From: Pontibacillus chungwhensis BH030062
Lineage (GTDB): Bacteria; Bacillota; Bacilli; Bacillales; BH030062
Reading direction: 5' to 3'
Length of the DNA stretch: 50,192 nucleotides
Assembly (NCBI RefSeq): GCF_000770675.1
Contig: NZ_AVBG01000020.1
Location: forward strand, 1 to 50,192
Shown here: positions 44,898-50,192 of the stretch, piece after piece
How positions within the stretch are numbered: position 1 is the stretch's first letter
Layout of the letters: the number at the start of each line of letters is the position of its first letter
Made by a program: the position numbers and the translations under genes
Notes under the pieces: model-generated
The model's database searches: none
Told to the model about the DNA's origin: nothing
The model's input: the letters and a program-made list of their open reading frames with translations, nothing else

Positions 44898-46082
44898 ATG
44901 CGAATCTGGCTCATATTTTTTGCTATTATTCTTTTATTTGTAGGAACTACATCACAAGTAGATGCAGAATCCTATGAGTACCGTACTTCTATCAGCACAT
45001 GGTTGTGGGACACTCCAACTATTATGAACGAACCAGACGAGGTTCTTCAGGATTTAAGAGCCAAACATGTACAAAAGCTCTATCTTCAAGTAAACCGTGA
45101 TGTCCCTAAGCATTACTACAAATCTTTTATTAAGAAGGCAGACCAACAAGGCATCGATGTTTATGCTTTAGGCGGATCAACCAAGTGGCTAAAAACAGGA
45201 GACCAAAGACTTCCTTTATTCAAGCAATGGGTCATTGAGTTTCAAACAGAAGCCAATAAAACCGAACAGTTTGATGGCTTTCATTTGGACATTGAACCAC
45301 ATGCCGCTGACGCTTGGGATACCGACCAACATAATATGATCCTTCGTTTTCAAAAAATCATAGCAGACTTTAAAGTGCTAGCCAACGAGCTTCAGCTACC
45401 TCTTGAGTCAGATCAGCCCTTTTGGTTTGATTCGGTGAAGTATGGTAATGAATCTTTTGGTAAAGGTATCTTAAGCGAGTGGTTGATTCAGCAAGTGGAT
45501 GGGATCACGTTACTAGCTTATCGTAATTTTTCAGAAGGAAACAACGGGATTAATAAGCTAATTGAAAAGGAAATGGCTTATGCAGAACAAGTAGATCGCA
45601 AGGTTGAAGTTGCTATCGAGACAAAGAAGACGGGGCTGGACTATTTATCCTTTTATGGCTTCACCCAAAAAGATATCGACCAAGTCTTTGCGGAGGTGGC
45701 CACTCGATACGAAGGCTCCCCTAGTTTCAATGGCTTTGCGGTTCACAGATTCGAAAGCTGGCGACCATTCGGATCCCCAACCGTTAACGAAAAAGGTTGG
45801 AAGTTGTATAAAGCAAAAGAAAACGTCAATAAAGATTACAACTGGACGGTTCAGTTTAATACCGCCATTGACCCAACGTACACGAAGATTTATGTGGAGA
45901 ATAGTGAAGGAATCGTAGTCGATACGAGGGTGAAAATGTCCTCAGAACATGTTCTTCACGTGGAAGCCCCAGTGGAAGGTTATCAAAAAGGGGAGGATTA
46001 TACGTTATACATTGAGGAGATTCGATCAAGGGCGGGAAAGAGTATGGCCGGGAAATTATTTATGCCTTTTTATGTGGAGTAA
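44898..46082 (+). CDS. exported TIM-barrel glycosidase-like protein with Ig-like module
   Basis: 394 residues, ATG with AAAAGGGGAA upstream. A signal peptide (~1-24) leads to a domain with TIM-barrel pattern: STWLWDT, KLYLQVNRD, VYALGGS, FDGFHLDIEPHA (D131 and E133 as candidate catalytic acids), VDGITLLAYRNF, VEVAIETKK and FNGFAVHRFESW, each at the end of a predicted strand. This resembles glycoside hydrolase barrels, but no family is assigned. Residues ~305-394 are the SbsA-type Ig module (NWTVQFNTAIDP, VEGYQKGEDYTLYI). The intact partner of the pseudogene at 28427. Confidence 0.75.
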   Translation: MRIWLIFFAIILLFVGTTSQVDAESYEYRTSISTWLWDTPTIMNEPDEVLQDLRAKHVQKLYLQVNRDVPKHYYKSFIKKADQQGIDVYALGGSTKWLKTGDQRLPLFKQWVIEFQTEANKTEQFDGFHLDIEPHAADAWDTDQHNMILRFQKIIADFKVLANELQLPLESDQPFWFDSVKYGNESFGKGILSEWLIQQVDGITLLAYRNFSEGNNGINKLIEKEMAYAEQVDRKVEVAIETKKTGLDYLSFYGFTQKDIDQVFAEVATRYEGSPSFNGFAVHRFESWRPFGSPTVNEKGWKLYKAKENVNKDYNWTVQFNTAIDPTYTKIYVENSEGIVVDTRVKMSSEHVLHVEAPVEGYQKGEDYTLYIEEIRSRAGKSMAGKLFMPFYVE

Positions 46083-46087
46083 ATGGG

Positions 46088-46159
46088 AAGAAGCACAGGG
46101 ACGGTTCCCGTGCTTCTTTTTAGACTTATTATGAAGCACCAGAACCGTCCCGGGCTTCT
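46088..46159. repeat. type A plus type B repeats
   Basis: AGAAGCACAGGGACGGTTCCCGTGCTTCTTTTT (46088-46121), the best-formed A copy, followed by GAAGCACCAGAACCGTCCCGGGCTTC (46132-46159). The type A hairpin can terminate the preceding gene. Confidence 0.8.
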
Positions 46160-46265
46160 AGGGTACGAGTATAAATAATAGTTGGAAATTTAAGAGAAAA
46201 CAGTTAGACTAATACTGGTGCGATTTTCCTATACATGTACATAAAAAAGTATGGAGGTTTTGAAA

Positions 46266-47096
46266 TTGAGCGTAAGTAAAAATTGGTTAGCAATGTTGGT
46301 GGTAATTAGTGCTCTAATGATCTTAGGCGCATGTGGAAATGAGGAGGCTAATTCTGAGGAGGCACCTGTACAAGACGGCCAACAAGATTCCTCCCCAAAA
46401 GAATTAATGGCTATGAGTGAAGGACTTAAGGAATATTCTGTTTGGTTTAGAACGAGTAACAATCCAAGCAGAAATTCTAATGTGAGTGACGTATATATCT
46501 TCGGGGACGGGGAAGTGAAGAGGTATAGTAACTTTTCAGATCTTTCTATCGAGGAGATTTATGAGCTTTCAGATGAGGATATTATTCAATATGTAAGTGA
46601 AAATGCAGAGTCGAGAAAAGAAGGGAAATTTACTTTGGATATTTCGCTTGATCAATTAGGGCAAAATACAGAAGAAATGAATGTGGCATTGGCAAGTGGT
46701 AAAAGTGTCAGGACGTTTGATTTAGAGGCTGCAGCATCTGAACATTATCATACATACTATGGCGAAGGTTCTGGTGAATTTTTTGATAAGTATCCGGAGT
46801 TTAATACGTATCTATCGGCAGTAAAAAATGGTGAAGTCGAGTTACCGAAAAATTCTGATGCTCAAACAAATGAGATTGATGGTGATAAAGTCATCGCTAC
46901 TCAACCTATCGAGGATGGAAATCTAGTTACGTTTCAGCCAAACATAACTCACCAAACTATTTTCGATACAACTTTCTCAGGGCTAAAAGTGAGTGATAAT
47001 TATAGTCTATTAACGCGTGTGAATAGTTCATTTGTGGGCTTTAAGGTAGATGATCCAGATACCAAAAGTAAAAACGTAACTGTTGAAGGGGAGTAA
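46266..47096 (+). CDS. lipoprotein of unknown function
   Basis: 276 residues. The frame is open from ATG 46251, but that ATG overlaps the ribosome binding site GGAGG (46253-46257); TTG 46266 is 8 bases after it and is the likely start. A lipobox LGAC at ~20 residues predicts a lipid anchor. The following ~20 residues are an acidic linker, then a domain of ~230 residues (EYSVWFRTSNNPSR, VYIFGDGEVKRYSN, LDISLDQLGQNTEEM) with no recognised catalytic motif. Stands alone between repeat clusters. Confidence 0.65.
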   Translation: MSVSKNWLAMLVVISALMILGACGNEEANSEEAPVQDGQQDSSPKELMAMSEGLKEYSVWFRTSNNPSRNSNVSDVYIFGDGEVKRYSNFSDLSIEEIYELSDEDIIQYVSENAESRKEGKFTLDISLDQLGQNTEEMNVALASGKSVRTFDLEAAASEHYHTYYGEGSGEFFDKYPEFNTYLSAVKNGEVELPKNSDAQTNEIDGDKVIATQPIEDGNLVTFQPNITHQTIFDTTFSGLKVSDNYSLLTRVNSSFVGFKVDDPDTKSKNVTVEGE

Positions 47097-47107
47097 AGAG
47101 GAGGAAT

Positions 47108-47230
47108 CACCAGAAACATCTCCGCGCTTTCGTCGAGACAGAAGTTCTAATGTCAATCGAGGAAGGACGGGGACGGTACCCGTATTTCCTTGTAAAGTGA
47201 ATCTAAGCACCAGAAGCACAAGGACGGAAG
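47108..47230. repeat. cluster of worn type A/B repeat fragments
   Basis: Pieces such as CACCAGAAACATCTCCGCGCTTTCG (47108-47132), GACGGGGACGGTACCCGTATTTCC (47165-47190) and AGCACCAGAAGCACAAGGACGG (47206-47228). The last one runs directly into the truncated csp copy. Confidence 0.6.
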
Positions 47231-47392
47231 GGTTTCGGATTTATTGAAGTAGAAGGTGGAGACGATGTATTCGTTCACTTCTCTGCAATTAATGAAGAAG
47301 GCTTCAAAACGCTAGAAGAAGGTCAAGCCGTTTCTTTCGATACAGAAGAAGGAAGCCGTGGACCACAAGCAGCTAACGTTGTAAAAAAATAA
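47231..47392 (+). pseudogene. cold-shock gene, 5'-truncated third copy
   Basis: From GGTTTCGGATTTATTGAAG onward the sequence matches csp copy 1 almost base for base to the stop codon and through the terminator. The first ~14 codons, start and leader are missing; in their place is a repeat fragment. No start codon in a usable context is present, so it should be silent. Confidence 0.9.
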
Positions 47393-47400
47393 ATCATACA

Positions 47401-47434
47401 AAAAGCTCTTTCCTTATAGGAAAGAGCTTTTTTT
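47401..47434 (+). terminator. csp-type terminator, third copy
   Basis: AAAGCTCTTTCCTTATAGGAAAGAGCTTT with T-run; same as copy 1. The rest of 47435-47673 is AT-rich upstream sequence with no gene I can support. Confidence 0.88.
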
Positions 47435-47673
47435 GGTGTTAGAAGAAGCACATCAATAGTTCCTGAGGATCCTCAATACCTTCCTTCCATACATCTCTAA
47501 GTGCCAATTGAGGAATCATCGCGATTATTAAGAATCAAACACTATTCTAAAGTAGATTGAAATATGTAAAATAATGTTTCTTTTTTACTTATTTTGGTTA
47601 CTAGAATATCATGAGCCGGTTTGGTTGTTTTGAAGACTTGCTCATATCAATAAAATTCTAGGAGGTAATAAAG

Positions 47674-47988
47674 TTGAAAAAATTTCTGGTTTCTATGATG
47701 ACTTTAATTGTAGTTTCTATGGGTGGTCTTTTTACAAGCCAAAGCGTAGAAGCAACAAGAACAGTGGAAGGGCCGTTTTACACTACTTTTACAGGGGCAG
47801 AATTGACATCTTCTTATTATGGTACTCTAGCTAGGAGATGTGAATCAGCCGTAGAAGATTACGGTAGCACAATTAGATCCGATTCTAAATATACATGCCA
47901 ATGGTATAATCGAATAGACAGAGGCAGGTCTTCTACTATAGGTGTAATAATTGATGTGACGTACTCTCCATACTATATCTATTACTAA
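47674..47988 (+). CDS. small secreted protein with two cysteines
   Basis: 104 residues, TTG start with AGGAGGTAATAAAG upstream. A signal peptide (~1-27, ending SVEA) leaves a mature product of about 77 residues, rich in Tyr, Ser and Thr. Two cysteines (in RRCESAVEDYG and KYTCQWYNRID) may form a disulfide. The C-terminus (IIDVTYSPYYIYY) is aromatic. No family recognised; could be a wall or matrix component or a small toxin-like peptide. Confidence 0.65.
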   Translation: MKKFLVSMMTLIVVSMGGLFTSQSVEATRTVEGPFYTTFTGAELTSSYYGTLARRCESAVEDYGSTIRSDSKYTCQWYNRIDRGRSSTIGVIIDVTYSPYYIYY

Positions 47989-48127
47989 ATGCAAACGGCA
48001 CATACGTTTTTATTGAAAATATCCTTGTCTGGAAATGACCATATCAACACATAGAATAATAGATTTCTACGAAGGGAACGGTCCATTGGCATAAGTTATG
48101 AAAGCCAAGGGAGCCTCTAGTAATGTT

Positions 48128-48260
48128 AGAAGCACGGGGAGAATTCCTGTGCTTTTTTTATTGGTCAGGGGAAGCGGAGAGACGGTTGCTGCGTTTCCGT
48201 TTTACATTAAAAGCTTATGAACCATCTTTCTTGAAGCGCAAGAACCGTCCCCGTGCTTCA
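48128..48260. repeat. type A and type B repeats
   Basis: AGAAGCACGGGGAGAATTCCTGTGCTTTTTTT (48128-48159), then a worn copy GGGGAAGCGGAGAGACGGTTGCTGCG (48168-48193), then GAAGCGCAAGAACCGTCCCCGTGCTTC (48232-48260); a further worn piece lies at 48352-48382. The open frame across this region is a product of the repeats. Confidence 0.7.
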
Positions 48261-48567
48261 AAAAGAGAGGCAATAGCGCCCCTGCGGAAGCATTTCTATT
48301 CTACGAAGAATTCCGTATCAATATTTCTCTTTTTGATCTTATATGTTTTGTGAAGGGAGCGCTAGAACAGTCGAGTCGCTTTTAAATAACTAAACAGTTA
48401 ATTAACAAAATATTGGCCATATTTTCCTTTGACTTTTTAACGGGTGAGAATAACAAGACTAATTTCAGGGTGAGGAAGTCCTGAATTTTTTGTCATCTTT
48501 ATTAATCTAAGTGTTAAAATTACTTTCTATTAGGATGTTTGACTTATTTTTGGTCATGACTTCCATA

Positions 48568-48595
48568 TTAACCTTTACTTTACATCCCCTTAAAA
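48568..48595 (+). promoter_or_regulatory. PhoP-type direct repeats upstream of alkaline phosphatase
   Basis: TTAACC (48568), TTTACA (48579) and TTAAAA (48590) are spaced exactly 11 bases apart, the geometry of Bacillus PhoP boxes (TT(A/T/C)ACA with ~5-base gaps). A weaker fourth unit (TGACTT) lies 11 bases further upstream. Location 54 bases before the start codon of a phosphate-scavenging enzyme supports phosphate-starvation control. Confidence 0.6.
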
Positions 48596-48648
48596 TTAAG
48601 TTGCTATCATAATTGTGTAAAAAACTTGACTTGAAAGGGGAGCTATTC

Positions 48649-49989
48649 ATGTTTAAAAAAATGGCTACAGTTGCACTATGTGCAGGAGTGTTACTATCAG
48701 GAATGTACGTTAATGTAGGGTTTAATGAGGCTGAAGCAGATCATAAGGAAAAGGCCGGTAACGCTAACAGTAACGAGAAAGTCAAAAATGTAATCTATAT
48801 GATTCCGGACGGTTACAACGCAGATTATGCAACAAACTATCGTTGGTTTAAAGGAGAAAAGTCTTCTTTCGATCCGTACGTTAAAGGATTAATTCAAACC
48901 TATTCTGCTAACTCTGAAGTTACAGATTCCGCCGCAGCAGGTACAGCCATGGCAACAGGCGTAAAAACAAACAATGGAATGGTTAGTGTATCACCTGAAA
49001 AGGAAGAAGTAGATTCAATCCTCGATGCTGCCGAAGGTTCTAAGAAATCTACTGGATTGGTCGCAACTTCAACTATTACACACGCAACTCCAGCATCTTT
49101 TGGGGCAAGCGTGGTAGATCGTGGTGATCAAACAAAGATTGCTCCACAATATTTTGATAATGATGTTGACGTCATCCTTGGGGGAGGTAGAGATTATTTC
49201 TTATCAACATCCGAAGGTGGAAAACAAACAGAAGGTAATTTAATTGAAGAAGCACAAAAGGATGGGTATGAATACGTAACCAATACGGATGAACTTTCTA
49301 AAGCTAGAGGAGAGAAAGTTCTTGGTTTATTTTCTGATGGAGCGATGGCCAGTGAACTTGAACGCCCGGAAACATCTCAACCTAGTCTGGCGGATATGAC
49401 AGATGCTGCAATCAATGCCTTAGACCAAGATAAAGATGGCTTCTTCTTAATGGTTGAGGGTTCTCAAATTGACTGGGCTGGACATGCTAATGATGCAGCG
49501 TGGGCCATGCACGATTCAAAAGCTTTTGATGAAGCAGTAGCAGAAGCCATTGAGTTTGCGAAAAAAGACGGTAAAACACTAGTTGTTGTAGCTGGTGACC
49601 ACGAAACTGGCGGGATGTCAGTAGGAGCTAACGGCGAGTATGATGTGAAGACTGAAATTTTACGTGATGTTACGGCATCTGGTGCTTATATGGCTGAACA
49701 ATTAAACGATAAACGCAGCAATGTAAAAGATGTTGTAAAAGAATATACAGGTCTTGAATTAACAGATAAAGAGGTTAAGCAAATTAAAGATGCTAGTGCT
49801 GCTGATAGCGCAATAAATAAAGTGATTAGCGACCGTGCTTTAATCGGCTGGACAAGCGGTGGACATACAGGTGTTGATCTCCCTATATATGCTTATGGTC
49901 CTCAATCCGAAAAATTTAATGGATTACTTAATAACGTTGATATTCCAATGATCATGGCAGAAGCAATGAAAATAGAACTTGAAAACTAA
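48649..49989 (+). CDS. phoA: secreted alkaline phosphatase
   Basis: 446 residues. The frame is open from 48613, but GAAAGGGGAGC lies 6-8 bases before ATG 48649, which directly begins the signal peptide (MFKKMATVALCAGVLLSG to EADHK). It hydrolyses phosphate monoesters outside the cell. Metal and catalytic residues visible: Asp in IYMIPDGYN, nucleophile S94 in VTDSAAAGTAMATG, THATPASFGA, EGSQIDWAGHANDA, VAGDHETGG and SGGHTG. Length and motif order are normal for the Bacillus PhoA/PhoB family. PhoP-type repeats lie upstream; a type A hairpin at 50003 can end the transcript. Confidence 0.93.
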   Translation: MFKKMATVALCAGVLLSGMYVNVGFNEAEADHKEKAGNANSNEKVKNVIYMIPDGYNADYATNYRWFKGEKSSFDPYVKGLIQTYSANSEVTDSAAAGTAMATGVKTNNGMVSVSPEKEEVDSILDAAEGSKKSTGLVATSTITHATPASFGASVVDRGDQTKIAPQYFDNDVDVILGGGRDYFLSTSEGGKQTEGNLIEEAQKDGYEYVTNTDELSKARGEKVLGLFSDGAMASELERPETSQPSLADMTDAAINALDQDKDGFFLMVEGSQIDWAGHANDAAWAMHDSKAFDEAVAEAIEFAKKDGKTLVVVAGDHETGGMSVGANGEYDVKTEILRDVTASGAYMAEQLNDKRSNVKDVVKEYTGLELTDKEVKQIKDASAADSAINKVISDRALIGWTSGGHTGVDLPIYAYGPQSEKFNGLLNNVDIPMIMAEAMKIELEN

Positions 49990-50002
49990 TAGGAAGCACA
50001 GC

Positions 50003-50106
50003 AGAAGCACGGGGACGTTTCCTGTGCTTCTTTTTTATATGGAGTGCCGAGAAGGTGGTTTCTTGACCCATAGTTGAAAGGGCCGTGGAACCCGTCCCTT
50101 GGCACA
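50003..50106. repeat. type A followed by type C repeat
   Basis: AGAAGCACGGGGACGTTTCCTGTGCTTCTTTTTT (50003-50036), then GGAGTGCCGAGAAGGTGGTTTCTTGAC and GGAACCCGTCCCTTGGCACACATG to 50110. Parallel to 33097-33212. Confidence 0.75.
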
Positions 50107-50120
50107 CATGCAGAGATATG

Positions 50121-50144
50121 CAAAAAGGTCACAGATAGCTGGTA
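50121..50144. repeat. type D hairpin, left half only
   Basis: CAAAAAGGTCACAGATAGCTGGTA matches the left arm and loop of the complete element at 35030; the right arm is missing because different sequence begins at ~50145. Confidence 0.75.
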
Positions 50145-50192
50145 TGAAGTGCCCCCTGTCAAGTAGACAGTGGAAATAATATAAAGACTTAA
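50145..50192. mobile_element. probable end of an insertion sequence (IS3/IS150-like)
   Basis: TGCCCCCTGTCAAGTAGACAG (from 50150) has the form of the terminal inverted repeat of IS150-group IS3 elements in Bacillaceae, which often begin TG-x-CCCCTGTCAA-x-TAGACA. It starts exactly where the type D repeat breaks off. Only 48 bases are in the window, so the transposase cannot be seen. Confidence 0.5.

Noticed and set aside
48123-48353. Plus-strand 76-residue open frame
   Set aside because: Overlaps type A and B repeats; no ribosome binding site and composition follows the repeats.

Overview
The window reads as the chromosome of a low-to-moderate GC Bacillaceae bacterium. Evidence: Bacillus-type AGGAGG ribosome binding sites with frequent TTG/GTG starts, ComK, a tapA-sipW-tasA/sinI-sinR biofilm locus, a PerR-type box at katG and PhoP-type direct repeats at an alkaline phosphatase. 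The acidic exported proteins would suit a salt-tolerant genus such as Halobacillus or Pontibacillus, but genus is a guess.

Layout. 1-3 kb: decayed ISL3-family transposase, a small membrane protein and remains of an S-layer-like gene. 3-15 kb: large exported proteins that share one ~95-residue Ig-like module (SbsA-type/Big_5, core K-x-W-(T/N)-(I/V)-x-F-(N/S)) joined to different partners: peptidoglycan-binding plus six 93-residue helical repeats, a CAP domain, a beta-propeller (pseudogene), eight SH3-like repeats with a GH108-type muramidase, and three NPCBM-like domains. The same module recurs at 21 kb (alpha/beta hydrolase) and at 28.4 and 45 kb (duplicated TIM-barrel-like protein, one copy dead). 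15-20 kb: an acidic lipoprotein with a cytosolic relative of its C-terminal domain, katG, comK and a divergent sigma-70-like factor.

23-28 kb holds the biofilm locus: SinR-type palindromes, tapA, sipW, tasA, then an LPXTG-anchored TasA-like protein with its own sortase, followed by sinI-sinR. Directly upstream of sinI there is a sequence I read as a class I cyclic di-GMP riboswitch. This would tie the second messenger to the SinI/SinR switch next to the fibre genes it is expected to control, and is the most interesting signal here.

30-43 kb is an accessory island: a two-gene minus-strand unit (large unknown protein plus a calcium-repeat protein), a SEC-C protein, then a five-gene co-directional operon (winged-helix-like protein, two coiled-coil proteins, a 1105-residue SF1 helicase with a hydrophobic N-terminus, a NERD-nuclease/SF1 helicase). 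Unusual composite hairpin repeats flank the operon. It is a candidate uncharacterised nucleic-acid-processing or defence system; function is inferred only.

43-50 kb is repeat-rich: two cold-shock genes encoding identical proteins, a third 5'-truncated copy, the intact TIM-barrel-like gene, a lipoprotein, a small secreted protein and an alkaline phosphatase. At least three families of short hairpin repeats are scattered from 16 kb to the end and often sit at the edges of duplicated blocks. The window ends in what looks like the terminus of an IS inserted into one of these repeats.
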